A DNA stretch of 64,000 bases from Euptelea pleiosperma (lineage: Eukaryota > Streptophyta > Magnoliopsida > Ranunculales > Eupteleaceae), in NCBI GenBank assembly GCA_035048495.1, contig CM068552.1:11633501-11697500 (forward strand), read 5' to 3'. Position 1 is the first letter of the stretch; each line of letters begins with the position of its first letter. The notes beneath the pieces were generated by a model. That model did no database searches, had not been told where the DNA came from, and was given only the letters and a program-made list of their open reading frames with translations. Positions 46,456 through 58,302 of the stretch are shown one piece after another. Both the position numbers and the translations under genes were made by a program.

Positions 46456-47149
46456 GTAGACCCCGCAAGATTAGGCCAAATTAATTTTATTTTAATTAAG
46501 ATTATTATATGTTTTTTTAGTTGTAATCTATTTCAAATACTTTTAGAAAGTGTTTAGTTTGATTAGGATTAGCAAAGTTAGAGTTTTATAAATAGGGATG
46601 TAATCTTTGATTTTGAGATGATTATTGAAGTTATTTTCTTTTTGGAGTTATTCCAAATTTTTTGGGTGAGATGCTTGGAACGGAAGAGTGATCTTGAAGG
46701 AGTGATTCCTTCAAATTCCACCGAGTCATTGTGCGGTGTTGATTCCGCACAGTTACCTTCCGATTACAGAATGAGGTTCTCCTTGTCTTGCATCAAATTT
46801 GGTATTAGAGCCAAATTTCCTATCATCACCGAGTTCACATCGCCAACAAATCTTATTACTTCGTAGCTGGCCATATCTCATTAGAGCCGTTGTGCATGAT
46901 TCCATCAATCATCGTATTATTTTCCGAACTCCCACATGTGCTGCGGATAGCCATCTAATTGTACGGTCAGTTCTATATCTCCATTCTTGTCGGCTGGATG
47001 TTCATGCAAAGGTTAGTCTGAAGAAGCGATCCAACTCTTGAGGCCAGAAAGGTGAAGGTATCCAATGTTTTGGGGTGGTTGCCGGTTTGAGCCACGTTCA
47101 AGACAAAAAAAAGAGGAAGAACAAAAAGGTTATCTATAAAAAAAATACA

Positions 47150-47430
47150 GCAGATGTCATCAGATTATGAAATTCTCAGTCTTCTCCAGCAATATCTCAA
47201 TCTTGGCTTTTTGAACCAGTTTGCCATTGGTTTCATCTTTCAAGTCAATAGTGGACGCCAAAATTTTCTTATAAATAGCAGCCAATTGTTCTTAAGGATC
47301 TCAACAATTGTGATAATTGTAGCAATCGCCATGCCCAAGGCTGAAAGCTCAAGTTCGTACTATCGCATATACCTCTTGGCGAGATTCACGTAGAAGAGTG
47401 GTTTCTTGGTGTTGGAAACTATTTCTGAGA
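47150..47430 (-). pseudogene. Captured Alba-domain gene fragment, copy 1
   Basis: On the minus strand the pieces read VSNTKKPLFYVNLAKRYMR, then LSALGMAIATIITIVEILKN and, after a frame change, ILASTIDLKDETNGKLVQKA and EILLEKTE. This follows the plant Alba DNA/RNA-binding protein closely over most of the domain. One residue (a Phe) is lost in the FFY stretch and a stop replaces a Gln after the RYM block. Introns are not present in the readable part, as expected for capture through RNA. The fragment is antisense to the retroelement. Confidence 0.8.
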
Positions 47431-47914
47431 TCCAGCGCTGCCATTCTCGTCCTTGGCGTCGTCAACTGCAACTGCAGCTACAACTACGACCGCTTCCCCA
47501 AGCCCTGAGATGTCGTCGGAATTTTCGCATCACGTCGTCAAGTTGTTCTACATGTCTTGCATCAAATTTGGTATCAGAGCCGAATTTCCTATCATCACCG
47601 AGTTCACCTCGCCAGTAGATCTTATTTCTTCATAGCTGACCTGATCTCATTAGAGTTGTTGTGCACAATTCCATCAATCATCGTATTCGTTTCCGAACTC
47701 CCACATGTGCTTCGGATAGCCATCCGATCGTACGGTCACTTCTATATCTCCATTCTTGTCGGCTGTACGTTCATGCAAAGGTTAGTGTTTGGAGAAGAGA
47801 TCCAATTCTTGAGGCAATAAAGGTGAGGGTATCCAACGTTTTGGGGTGGTTGCCGGTTTGAGCCACGTTCAAGACAAAAAAAGAGGAAGAAAAAAAGGGT
47901 TTTCTATAAAAGAA

Positions 47915-48235
47915 ATACAGCAACAGTCGTTAGATTATCAAAATTTTCAGTCTTCCCTAGCAATATCTCAATCATGGCTTTCTGAACCAATTTGCCTTTG
48001 GTTTCATTTTTCATGTCAATAGTGGACGTCAAAATTTTCTTCTAATTAGCCAGCCCATTGTTCTTAAGGATCTCAACAATAGTGGCAACTGTAGCAATCG
48101 CGATGCCCAAGGCTGAAACCTCAACCTCATACTATCGCACATACCTCTTGGCGAGATTCACGTAGAAGAAGAGTGGTTTCTTGGTGTTGGAAACCTGAAT
48201 TTTGTTCTATTTCTGAGATCTAGCGCTGCCATGCT
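47915..48235 (-). pseudogene. Captured Alba-domain gene fragment, copy 2
   Basis: The same gene piece with fewer lesions: QVSNTKKPLFFYVNLAKRY, a stop, then EVSALGIAIATVATIVEILK and NNGLAN, a second stop, KILTSTIDMKNETKGKLVQK and IEILLGKTENFDNL. Here the FFY is complete. Alba proteins bind nucleic acids and are small (about 130 aa in this class), so most of the coding region is present. The copy keeps the better sequence of the two and is a remnant. Confidence 0.85.
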
Positions 48236-49149
48236 CGTCCTTGGCGCCGTCAACTGCAAGGCAACCGCCTCCCCAAGCCCTGAGACATCGTCGGAATTTT
48301 CGCATCACGCTGTCAAGTTGCCAGAAAAATCTGATTTTGCCAGGCTGTGCCTTGTTGTTGGGAATCTAAGAGTTAAGGTTTTATTTCAACAAAACCCTAG
48401 CCGCTTCTTTTTTTTGAACGTGAGGAAGAATAAGAGTTTTTTTGTGGTAATTAAATTTTAACACGGGCCCAACCTAAATAAAAGGTGGGTTAAGTGGTTC
48501 CCAACTTCGTTTAAGTATTGTGGGCTTAAGTTGTTATCCCACGATTGAATCTTAGATCCAAGTCCAATCAGCCCACTTCACTTAGGCCCAATCGACCCAA
48601 ACCCCCTTAAAAAAACCCATAGGACCAGCCCATTAAGTGAGCCCAATTTTTAGGTTTCTTTAACCCATCAGGTTTTCTCTCTTTTTTGATTTTTAGTTGT
48701 AATCAGTTTCAAATACTTTTAGAAAGTTTTAGTTTGATTAGGATTAGGAAAGTTGAGTTTTATAAATAGGGATGCATTCTTTGATTTTGACATGATTAAT
48801 GAATAGAGTTATTTTCTTTTTGGAGTGATTCCAAATTTTCTAGGTTAGATGCCTGACGGGAAGAGTGATTCTTCCCGAAGAAGCGATTCCTTCAAACTCG
48901 GTGGAGCGATTCCACCGAGTCATTGTTTCGTGTTGATTCAACACATTTATCTTTTGATTGCAGAATGTGGTTACCTTTTCCTGCATTAGAAGATCAAGTC
49001 AAAGACGTAAGGTAGATATAGTTTTCACTTTAGATGTAGGGAATTGTGTTTAGGAGGTAATTGCTGTGTACTCACAAGATCTATTTATTTTCAAAATTTG
49101 AAGAGAAGCCAATTTAATCAAGGATATCACATGGTTATTGGGTCATGGG

Positions 49150-50350
49150 CATAGCCCGAATTTTTATTTTTATTGTTTTTGGTAAGTCCAAATAACATAT
49201 AAAAAAGGAGATTGAGAAGATCGCAAAGTACAAAGAAGACACAAGAAAACACAAACAAAAGTTGTAAACAACATGCAAAGCTGGCTAAACACCATATCGC
49301 TGAAAAATGTGCCTCTCAAGATTGAGGATATGCTACTCCAACTAAAAAGAAAAGCTTTGATGCTGATAATAGTATCCTGGGCTGAACTCTCCACCCCTCG
49401 AAAAACCCAATTATTCCTCTCCATCCATATACTCCAAATCACAACAAACAGTATCATCCTCCACATGAGTTTCCCTTTTGATGGTAGAGTCACCTTGGGC
49501 CAGCTGCCCAAGAGAGAGCCCCTATAGACTTCGGCATGGCCCATTGTGCCTCTCAAGACCGAGGATATGCTACTCCAACTAAAAAGAAAAGCTTTGATGC
49601 TGATGATAGTATCCTGGGCTGAACTCTCCACCCCTCGAAAAACCCAGTTATTCCTCTCCATCCATATACTCCAAATCACAACAAACGGTATCATCCTCCA
49701 CATGAGTTTCCCTTTTGATGGTAGAGTCTCCTTGGGCCAGCTGCCCAAGAGAGCCCCTATAGACTTCGGCATGGCCCATTGAAGGCCCACAAGGTCAAGA
49801 AACTATGCCCAAATCTGTCTAGCGAACTCACAATGCAACAAAAGATGATCTGTGCTCTTCCCACTTGACTTGCACATAACACAATAGTTAACCAAAATCC
49901 ACTTTCAAGCAATCAAGTTTTCAATGGCGAGCAGTTTATTTAGAGATGAGGTTCATGCAAAAAACTTTATCTTTGAGGGTATTTTGGCTTTCAAGATATT
50001 GGGACAATAGTATGAACAAGGGAAGGAAGAGCGGGACAAGAGAACATAACAAGAATTCACCGAGAAGCACCTTGATTTGGAATGACTCTAAGAAAGATAA
50101 TCCTCTTCACCGGGGTTGACTATTTGATACTGCAAGATGTCCATTAGAATAATCTCCTGATCCCTTTCCCAAACAAAAAGATTTCTCATGAGATCCAAAT
50201 CCCAAGGTCCCTCTAGGCCACCCAAAAGGAAACACGGAACTATCCTTTCCACTATGATAAAGAATACAATATTGGGAAAGTCTCCTTGAGACAGATATCA
50301 CCACACCAAGTTTTAGCTCTAAAGTGGACCTCTAAGATCCTTCGGTAAGT
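49150..50350 (-). mobile_element. LINE 3' fragment with internal tandem duplication
   Basis: Minus-strand coding (49790-49170) has MWRMIPFVVIWSIWMERNNW and a VFRGVESSAQDTII block, followed by SIKAFLFSWSSIS, typical of the region between zf-RVT and RNase H or the end of plant LINEs. Upstream (49800-50350) similar but broken coding continues, with a C-x-x-C-like finger trace. A T-rich edge at 49163-49178 marks the probable poly(A) tail. The block occurs twice inside the frame (see the tandem repeat). Confidence 0.75.
49309..49780. repeat. Head-to-tail 237/235-bp duplication within the LINE fragment
   Basis: 49309-49545 and 49546-49780 are nearly identical. Both begin GTGCCTCTCAAGA and end ATAGACTTCGGCATGGCCC. 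They differ in about ten bases and a 2-bp indel (AGAGAGAG versus AGAGAG). The reading frame stays open through both. Confidence 0.95.
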
Positions 50351-51540
50351 CTTGTTGATCTGATTTTTGGGTGGTGACTTGTGATCCATGTGGCAGCATC
50401 ACGTACGCTTCTATGTGCATTGTAGTTTGTATTTAGTGCTTTTTAGATGTTGTAATTGGAATTTGGACAATGGAAAGCAGAATATGTTTGTTAAACATTT
50501 TCTTTGGTCCAAGTTTGTGTTCTGAATTATAAGTGTAAAACGAATCTCTATTGTGAACTTTGGTGTTCTGTTGGCTGATAATTCTGTTGCTGTTTAGCTT
50601 CTCTCCATTTTTAGTTTTTGCCATCCCCTGACACATCCACATGCACAATCAAAAAATTTCATGAGTAAAAGTACAGGTGGAAGTAACCTTCAAAATCGAA
50701 CGAAAGAGCAATAATGAAGAAACTTCATGGAGAAATGGAGTTCAATGTGTTACTGGATATGCTTTTAGTGGGAGTTGTGGCAGTTAATGTTAGTTTTTGC
50801 TGGAAATGGAAGTAACTAGTGTCAAAGGAAACAAGAATTAGACCAATGAGAAGTGAAGCTTGAGCAGTTAACAAATATGCTTGTTGTAAATATAGGGGAG
50901 AGGTAGTTGATGGGAGCAAACACACCCTTGGATGCAAAGCTAGAAGAAGAAAAAACAAGAAACAAGCACTCCATAACACTAGATATACGTGGTTTACCCG
51001 ATATGAGCTACGTCCACGAAGATTGCAACCGGTTCACTACTGAGATCGAGAGATCACTAACGAAGGCAACAAAACCTCCTCTTCATTGTACAGTAGTAAT
51101 AAAAAAAACCCAAAACTCAATCTCTCTAATTCTCCTCCAAAACAATCTAAAGACGACCTCAAATTGAAGTCTTTAACCCTGAAACTAAATACAGCCCTTA
51201 GATCTAATCTTATAATGAAATGGACTAGATTAATCCACAGGATTACAATTTCACATAAAGAAAACTTGTGAAATCCTTTCGAGCCCCTCCTCCCCCCCCT
51301 CGTGGGAAGGTATCATATGCGACTGATCTGGCTTCACCATCCCGTAAGTAGCCTCTACAGATTTTTTTTTTAATATTTATAAGGAAATCAGTCATTTGGT
51401 CCCTATAGTTGTAAATATAAGGTGATGCACAATATAACATCTTGCATTCTGATAATTCATAAACGCCCTTTAGAAGAAAAAAATTCAGATACATTCATAA
51501 TTAATAGATGTATACAAGACAATACATATTATTAAGAAGG
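50351..51540. other. Intergenic, nothing recognised
   Basis: No conserved protein. Several short frames (for example 50725-50979 minus) lack family features. Confidence 0.5.
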
Positions 51541-51660
51541 TGCCAGCTTGCTAACTGCTAAGTTGGTAAGGTCTCCGAGCGTACCACAAACCTGGGTTCA
51601 AGACCCACCTTCGCTCCATAACAAATAACAACTAACTCTTTTGCCTACCGAAAAAAGAAG
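51541..51660 (+). mobile_element. tRNA-derived SINE candidate
   Basis: TAAGTTGGTAAGG (box A-like, about 51560) and GGGTTCAAGACCC (box B-like, about 51595) are about 33 bp apart, as in tRNA-type promoters. A-rich sequence (CCGAAAAAAGAAG) follows. No convincing target-site duplication was found. Confidence 0.5.
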
Positions 51661-52253
51661 CCATACGATTATTTTAAGGTTAGGTTTGGTTTGTGGGAGT
51701 TCAGGTATTGGAATTCCTGATTCTTAGGAATTCGAAGTTTGCAACTCTAACCTGTTAGGGTTGCCTCCAACTCCCCCTTGGGCATCTTAACTCCAACGTC
51801 GCACAACTCTCATTGATCTTGGGGGTTGGTTTAATCTCCTCCCATTCAAACCACTCTCCTCATTTCTTCCCACCTTATACCCCCTTTTCTTCCGGAGAGC
51901 AACCCCATGGCAATTGACGTCAACCTCCCCATTTTGATAATGTCTTGGACGAGTAATGATTCTTATCTGACTTGATCCTTCTTCTTGTCTTGGTCAAAAC
52001 GATCTCAAGACAGACTTAACTTGTCAGAGTCAACTTAGTTTCGGCCCTGGACAATCCAAGTCCAAAGTCCAAGACCTAAAACTATGATCTTGATAGACCT
52101 CCACTTGTTGATCCCCTGATAACAAATTGCAACTGACAGCAGTGGTTTTTCTCATTGTCTTTGAAGGGTTTCAATTCTCTCTCTCTCACACACATACGCG
52201 TGCGCACACGCACACATGCACTCTACTAGGTTTATAGGATCTGAAGAGTTCTG
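51661..52253. other. Intergenic, nothing recognised
   Basis: AT-rich non-coding sequence with a CT/AC-rich run at 52170-52220. Confidence 0.5.
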
Positions 52254-52395
52254 CATTTTTTTTTGATAAAGGTAAAGATGATGTATTAAAGAAGGGCTGA
52301 GAAGGCCCCCAGAAAACTGTACAACAGCTGAAACAAAGACAGGAAACAAAACAAAGCAAGTCAAGAAATTTCTAGGCTCTATGATTTTCAGCGAA
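52254..52395 (-). mobile_element. 5'-truncated LINE tail
   Basis: The minus strand ends in TTATC followed by poly(A) (plus strand TTTTTTTTTGATAA at 52257). It carries a short frame with CFVLFPVFVSAVVQFSGGLL, a typical LINE end. Flanks GAAGAGTTCTGCATTT and GAAGAATTCTGTAATT (left and right) may be a diverged duplication. Confidence 0.6.
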
Positions 52396-52568
52396 GAATT
52401 CTGTAATTCCTCGTGTTCTACTCTGCATTCTGTTCTATGGTCTCAAGAAATTTCCATATTTTGCCTTTTCTTTTATGATGGTCGAACCCTAATTTTCTGG
52501 AACTTTATTTCTTGGTTTTCAGCTTCTTTGTATGTGAACTTCTATCGAATTTTTGATTGATTGTTCGT

Positions 52569-52954
52569 ATTCGAACATGGGATCCTTCCTCGCTTTGATT
52601 GTTGGTCAAAACCCTTTGTTCTTACTGGTTCTTTGTACATTAATTGGTTGGTTTACCTTTTTGTTCGAATCTGGACTATTATTTCTATGGCAGCTCGACC
52701 CCTCTCCCTCCAACCAACCAAGCAGTTGGAAAGAGGAAGAGGGGATGAGGCAATACTGGTATTGGTGCTGGGAGATGGAGAAAATAGGAATAACCGAGGT
52801 GGTAGAGGTATGGAAAGATGTAGTGAGAGTAGACGGGGTAGCAGTAGGGGTGATACGAGTTTTTTCAGTGATTGGGGAGACTGTAAGGGTCTCTAGTAAT
52901 GGAGGAAGTGGTCATGGAGTTGTAAGACTCATTGTTACTGTTGCCGTCGATTAA
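52569..52954 (+). CDS. Unrecognised ORF, weak
   Basis: An open frame of about 126 codons from an ATG at 52577. It starts with a hydrophobic stretch (FLALIVGQNPLFLLVLCTLI and more) that could be one or two membrane segments, followed by charged, Val-rich sequence. Another frame starts at 52690. I recognise neither. The leader-like upstream sequence (52400-52560) is T-rich with no clear promoter. It may be chance. Confidence 0.15.
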
Positions 52955-53919
52955 AATATGAGGTTTCTTGAGGGGATAGATGGATGTTAATTTTAATCCG
53001 CTTTCTTTTGATAAGCCAACCTTCTGTTTTATATTTTTCTTTTTCTTTTTCGTAATTTCTGGTAGGCTTCTGTGTTGGTAGGTCACTGGGTTATTCAAAT
53101 GTCATTTTTCTATCATTTAATTGGGTGATATTCTGCTTTTCTACTTACAAAAAAAAAATGTTATGCTTTTCTCTCCTTGGTTGTTTATTTTTACCTTTCT
53201 TGAATTTGGAAGAAAATATGAGGTGGGGAATTGGATCTGTTATCGTTCGACTTATTGAAGATATTTTAGCTGTGTTTGTTTCTTCTTTTGTAAATCTTCA
53301 AAGTTTGAAAACTTCTAATTTATTTATTTAAAAAGAGGACATGCAAGCCTCTTGGGTAATAAAGACCATGTAACTATTTTTTTTTCCTGTAATGTCAAGC
53401 TTCTTGTTTTCTCCTTAAATAGGGATACGTGTAGGAAAATGTGGTTTGATTGTTAAGCAGAAAGTAAGCTTATGCATGATTGAAAGGATGGAGAAAACCT
53501 ATAAACAACTTACTCTAGGTTCTGATTTTGTGGGGTGGATTAGTTTAACGTGAGATATTTTGCTTTAACAAGTGAAAGCTCATTGCACAGTTAATTTATG
53601 ATGTTATAAGCAATTAATAGACCCTTCACTGATTCAATGCTACTTTGCTAAAATATGCCATTATCTCATTTGATACTGTTGCTATGTTGCTTTATAGTGT
53701 GCTGATCACTTTCCCTTCTTTTACGTAGCGGTTGTAGTCGTGTAGTCATCTCTATTTTGGTTTGATATTAGTTAAATGTAAAATGTTGGAAACAAATATC
53801 AAGATGCTTGACTGTTCCAATTGTGAGATTTCATGGTTAGGGATTTAATCTTCCTGGCGTGCAAAGTATAAACGTTGAGTCCTTGTTTTGATTGCATTTA
53901 TGCAACCTTCAAATGGAAT
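52955..53919. other. Intergenic, nothing recognised
   Basis: AT-rich spacer with short poly-A/T runs. No supported gene. Confidence 0.5.
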
Positions 53920-54386
53920 TGTTGAAAATTAACCTTCCACGACCTAGCAAAAAAAAAAAAAACATAAAACATCAATCACACAAACAAAACATATTTACAT
54001 GGTTCGGTAGTATGCCTACATCGACTAGTGAGGAGCTCTTTCCCTATCTCTAAAGAATTAGGGTTACAATACTTATCTTTTTGTCTCTCTTTCTCAATGT
54101 ACAAGTACACCCTAATGCTCCTTTAGAGAATATATATAATCTTTGGTACAATGGAATATCCAAAGTACCCTCAGTACAAGTTGTACCTCAACACAAATTA
54201 TACGGACTTGTACGCACAAAAAAACGCCATTGGCTCTGGCTGCAGAAGGCGAAGACCCAGGGAGGGGCTCGTTGCCCTCCTACAACCCCCCAACATCGTG
54301 GAGCTGGACTCGTGTAAAGCAGTGGCTTAATGAACAGTAAAATCCTTGTAGAACATTACTCTTTGCAGAATACTAGACACTTAACA
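53920..54386 (-). repeat. copia-2 3' LTR
   Basis: 467 bp matching 59214-59689 in order: TTAGGGTTACAATA, CTCAATGTACAAGTACACC, CAGTACAAGTTGTACC, ACGCCATTGGCT and GAACA near the end. Indels and many substitutions separate the two, so the insertion is old. Confidence 0.9.
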
Positions 54387-54399
54387 ATCTCCACCTTGG

Positions 54400-54616
54400 C
54401 TTGCCACCTAGAAGATAACTTGTAGATGTCTCCACCGGCACCCCTAACTTGAGGTGCATCACCAATCTTATTGATCAAGTCCAAGCAATACCTGAATTTC
54501 TCTGTGGGAATTGGATTAGTCAGCATGTCAGCTGCATTGTCTTTCGTGTCAATGTTCTCAAAGAATATTTCATCCGAAGATGTTACTTTGACTGTCACTA
54601 TATAATTGGACTCCAT
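54400..54616 (-). pseudogene. copia-2 RNase H C-terminus
   Basis: NIDTKDNAADMLTNPIPTEK, then a FRYCLDLI block on the minus strand, close to the usual end of copia polyproteins. The frame runs toward the polypurine tract. Confidence 0.9.
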
Positions 54617-54824
54617 TCTGCTTCAACCCAAGCTCATTTACCAATTAACCATAGCATTTCTTTGGATATCTTTGTGCTGCCATGTATTCTACTTCGGTTA
54701 TGGAAAGTGTTATATCGGCTGTTTCATTGATTTCCAACAAATAGGTCGACCTGCAAGTGTATACACAACTTGTAGTTGGCCTCTTGTCATCCAAGTCTCC
54801 TACATTATTAGAATCCACATCCAA

Positions 54825-56106
54825 CTAAATTTCAAACAGAATACCAACATCCGTTGTCCCCTTTAGGTATCTTAGAACCCATTTGACTGCATTCCAATGC
54901 TCCTTCGCTGGATTCGTTATATACTTACTAACTACACTAACTGTCTGAGAGATGTCTAGTCCCGTACTCATCATTGCATACATTAGGCAACCCATAACAC
55001 TTGCATAAGGTACACTGGACATATCAACAACCTCTTTATCTGTAGTCGGACGTTGCCTTGTAGACAACTTGAAATGACTTGGTAGAGGAGTAGATATCGG
55101 TTTTGCATCTTTCATACTGAACCTCTCCGGCACCTCTGCTATATACTTATTTTGAGATACTCATTATTTTCCTGCTTCCCTGTCCTAGTGAATTTCCATA
55201 CCAAGGATCTTTTCATTGCACTTAGATCCTTCATGTCAAATTCTTTGCTTAACAAAGACTTCAACATATTTATCTCAAAAATTTTCCTTTGCAAAAATCA
55301 ACATGTCATCAACATATGACATTTACATAATATATGGATCATCATCAAGAACTCCGAGATATACGTAACAATCATACTCACGAGTGTAGCCATTCTGCAC
55401 CATGTAGGAATCAAACCGCTTGTACCATTGTCGTGAAGACTGCTTCAACCCATAAAGTGATTTCTTCAATATACGTTTAATTTTCCTTTCCAAGCTCCTT
55501 GAACCCTTCTAGGGTTTTTTTTTTTTTTTTGTTGTAAACATGATACTCAAAATTCCCTTGATTGAACGTTGTTTTCACATCAAGTTGTTCAAGATCCAAT
55601 TGAACTCTGTTACCATAGCTAGCAACACTCTGATTGAAGTGTGCTTCACAACTTGAGATAACACTTCATTGCAGTCAACCCCCTTTTTTTGTGAGTACCT
55701 TTTTGCCTCCAGTCGAGCCTTGTATTTTTTTACCTTCTTTCTCTGATAATTATTTCTTTTTCTTAAACACCCATTTGCATCCAATGGGCTTCTTTTTCTT
55801 TGGTGGTTCAACCAACTCCCAAGTTTCGTTCTTCTAAAGTGACTCCAACTCTTGCTCCATGGCTTCCATCCATTTGTTGTCATCCTCGTTGTTTATAGCA
55901 TCTTGAAAAGTAGATGGATTTCTACTATTGGTTATTAATGCAAACTGAACCATATCTTCAAAATCGTATTTTTGTTGAGCCTTGTTAGTCTGTATTTCCT
56001 TTCCTTCAGCAAAATTATAAGGTCCCTGATGATGTTGTTGATCGTCCCTGCTAGATGTTTCTTCATGTGGCAAATTTTCTTTTTCTATTGCCTCATTGAG
56101 CTCCAC
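54825..56106 (-). pseudogene. copia-2 reverse transcriptase, fragmented
   Basis: N-terminal piece 56106-55834 has NEDDNKWMEAMEQELESL. The next (55883-55575) has KKYKARLEAKRYSQKKGVD and VVKHTSIRVLLAMV. The C-terminal piece 55133-54825 has MPERFSMKDAKPISTPL, VPYASVMGCLMYAM and HWNAVKWVLRYLKGTTD. Stops and frameshifts between them remove the catalytic centre continuity. Confidence 0.9.
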
Positions 56107-56199
56107 CTACACCAACTGTCAATTTCCATCATCTTTCTACAATTTACCTTCCTCTTCCCTGTTACCTTTCACCATGTACGCTTCATCAAATACGATATC

Positions 56200-57300
56200 C
56201 CTGCTAATGACTTTCTTCTGTCCAACTGAATCCCGCAGCCTATAGCCTTTCACAGAGAAATATGCATTTTCTTGGTTTTGGGTTTAGCTTGGATCTTTGC
56301 TTACTTGGCACATGAAACATAGGCAGGACGCCCGAAGATCTTCAACACGGAGTAATCGACCTCCTTTTCTATCAAAACCTTCTCTGCAACTTTAAAGTCA
56401 AGTGCTGTAGATGGTGACTTGTTAATAATAAAAAGTCACGCTAACTGCTTCAGCTCAGAAGTTTTATGGCAATCTTGCCTGCAACCTCATTCTTCTCGCT
56501 CTCTCCAAAAGAGTCCTATCCATACGTTTTGCAACATTCTACTTATGGTTTAAAAAGGCTTTCTGAGGCTATGTCTTGAGGCTCTAAGAAACAGCTTCGA
56601 GGCTATAGCCTCGGTGGTCATTTTTGAGGCTTAAGCCGCTATAGCCTCAAGGCACACATGAGGCTATAGCCTCACTTGTACATGTTAAAATCTGAAATCG
56701 TAACCCTTGATATGACCATATTTTGGGTTTTTGTCATAATTTTTATAACTACATGTAAAATTTAATCATTTTTCCTTCATTAATGGTTTGTTTTTGTTGT
56801 TTTTTCTAATAATATGATTGAAAAAGATGAGATGGGTTTCTAAAAAGCATGAGTAGTGTGTGTTGTAGAAAAGATCTGGCATGAAAGTTTAGGGTTTGTT
56901 TTTATTATTTTTTAAGATTTGATATCAGCATTTAGGCATTCCCGACAACGTCACTCGTAAGGCTAAAGTTATAGCATCAATTACTTTTATGCTTATTTAA
57001 GTTATTTTTTTCACATGTTATGATGTTTCTCATTTTTATAGAATTAACTATCTTTCTTTTAGAATTTTTTAAGCACTTTTTAAAAAAAAAAACTATGGCT
57101 TAAATGAGGCTTACGCCTCGATACGGCCTCGAGGCTACGCCTCGCCTTTTTGAGACAAAACACCTCTGTTCCCGAACTAGCCTTTTGAAACTTTGGTTCT
57201 ACCGTAGGGTTCGAGGATTAGAAAAATGTCTTCATTCTTGCAAAACTCCATAAAGTCCTTCTCCCTATATTCATGTTCGTCATATGTCCTTGGGCACTTA
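56200..57300 (-). pseudogene. copia-2 integrase, broken by a MITE
   Basis: Minus-strand pieces read RMDRTLLERARRM near 56520, then an FGRPAYV-like stretch (about 56330-56300) of the integrase end. The foldback element 56536-57182 interrupts the NGVA-x-RM block. The N-terminal part beyond 57190 is poorly preserved. Confidence 0.6.
56536..57182. mobile_element. Foldback MITE with AGGCTATAGCCTC repeats
   Basis: Flanked by TTTTGCAAC (56527-56535) and TTTTGAAAC (57183-57191). It is rich in GAGGCTATAGCCTC and AGGCTTACGCCTCG, each palindromic, with AAAAAGGC near both ends. The ends themselves are less clear than the flanking 9-mers. Confidence 0.6.
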
Positions 57301-57639
57301 ATTTTCCTCCTTGTCTAATATTTTCTATTTCTGCCTTCCACTACTCGAACTTTGTGAAAACCTGTAATTTGTGCTTCATGAAGTAAACCCAAACTTTCCT
57401 TGAGTAATCATCAATGAAATTCACAAGCTCCTCCCTTTGACTGTATTTTCGCTAGTCCCCAGACATCGGAATGAACATAGTCGAGACTCGAGATTACCTT
57501 GCTTAGTTGCTTTTATGGGATGCAATCTTGAACCGAACACTACATCATTTCCCATAAATGCAATATTTACCGAAATCCATGTTTGCATGATTTTACTCCT
57601 TTCAGCAACTTTCTTTTATGAAGTTCTATCATGACACGT

Positions 57640-58002
57640 TCACTCATATGCCCTAGCCTGCATGTGCGACAGATTTGTATCATCTATACTAGATTTTTCA
57701 TTTGTAAAGATTATAGCTCCACCTACAATCGTGTTCCCTATCAACTTGTATAGGTTTCTATTTTCTGCCCCTTTGTTAAGACCATAGCACCTCTGGTTAC
57801 CTTCAGAACTCCACCTATTGCTGAGTACATGCAACCCTTCGACGTCTCCCAAAGTCTTTACAACTCCATCAAACATCTTAATTTTGATGGTCCCTACTCC
57901 AATGGCCTTACATATGGCATCATTACCTATTAGAACATTACCACAATTGAAAGATTTATACGTGTCAAACCAATCTCTATTAGGACACATGATGATGAAC
58001 AC
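57640..58002 (-). pseudogene. copia-2 protease/GAG-pre-integrase region
   Basis: The 120-codon minus-strand frame has MCPNRDWFDTYKSF, ICKAIGVGTIKIKMFDG and NLYKLIGNTIVGGA. This is the conserved region after the aspartic protease and before the integrase. Confidence 0.9.
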
Positions 58003-58092
58003 TTGAAGAGTCTAAAATCCAAGCATCAACAAGATAACCTGTACCTGTGGTGATCAAGAGTAGGTCCTCATCACTGTCTGAATTTTCTGTTG

Positions 58093-58302
58093 CTACACTT
58101 GTCGAATCTGAGGAGTTTTCTCCAAATCTTTATAATGCTTATGACAATCTCGTTTGAAGTGTTCCTCCTTCTGATGGTAGTAATAATGTTTGACAAGATG
58201 ATCACAAGAAGGGGGGAGCAATGTCACGAGTAGTAATGCTTTATCTTCTTCCTCGATCTTCACCTCGAGCCTCAACAGTTCACAGATTATTTTGTTGAAC
58301 AT
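58093..58302 (-). pseudogene. copia-2 gag with zinc-knuckle remnant
   Basis: Contains LLVTLLPPS-x-x-HLVK and a knuckle-like YYYHQKEEHFKRDCHKH in which the first Cys residues are replaced by Tyr and His. The N-terminal gag beyond it is interrupted. Confidence 0.8.

Larger units (their letters stand above)
46799..48345. repeat. Tandem duplication (~770 bp) of the element interior
   Basis: Unit 1 (46799-47566) and unit 2 (47567 to about 48345) each start with the primer-binding site, continue with CCTATCATCACCGAGTTCAC, CGTATTATTTTCCGAACTCC or its variant, GTTTTGGGGTGGTTGCCGGT, the Alba fragment and GGAATTTTCGCATCACG. Confidence 0.8.
46456..48985 (+). mobile_element. Non-autonomous LTR element carrying Alba gene fragments
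   Basis: Two LTR-like segments share TTTTAGTTGTAATC, AATACTTTTAGAAAGT, TTTGATTAGGATTAG, TTTATAAATAGGGATG and CACCGAGTCATTG (46515-46792 and about 48695-48985). TTTGGTATTAGAGCC at 46798 follows the first LTR as a primer-binding site, and a perfect TTTGGTATCAGAGCC recurs at 47567. The interior has no gag or pol. It is a tandem duplication of about 770 bp, each unit holding an antisense host-gene fragment. LTR outer limits are uncertain; TGTAGACCCC at 46455 is a candidate start. No clear target-site duplication was found. Confidence 0.65.

Noticed and set aside
46618..47861. Plus-strand frames with RISYHHR and similar repeats
   Set aside because: They are antisense or non-coding parts of the Alba-carrying LTR element; the meaningful coding is on the minus strand.
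52569..52954. Possible cyclin-like or membrane protein start
   Set aside because: A weak resemblance to B-type cyclin N-termini (MAARP start) did not hold over the following residues; kept only as an unrecognised weak ORF.
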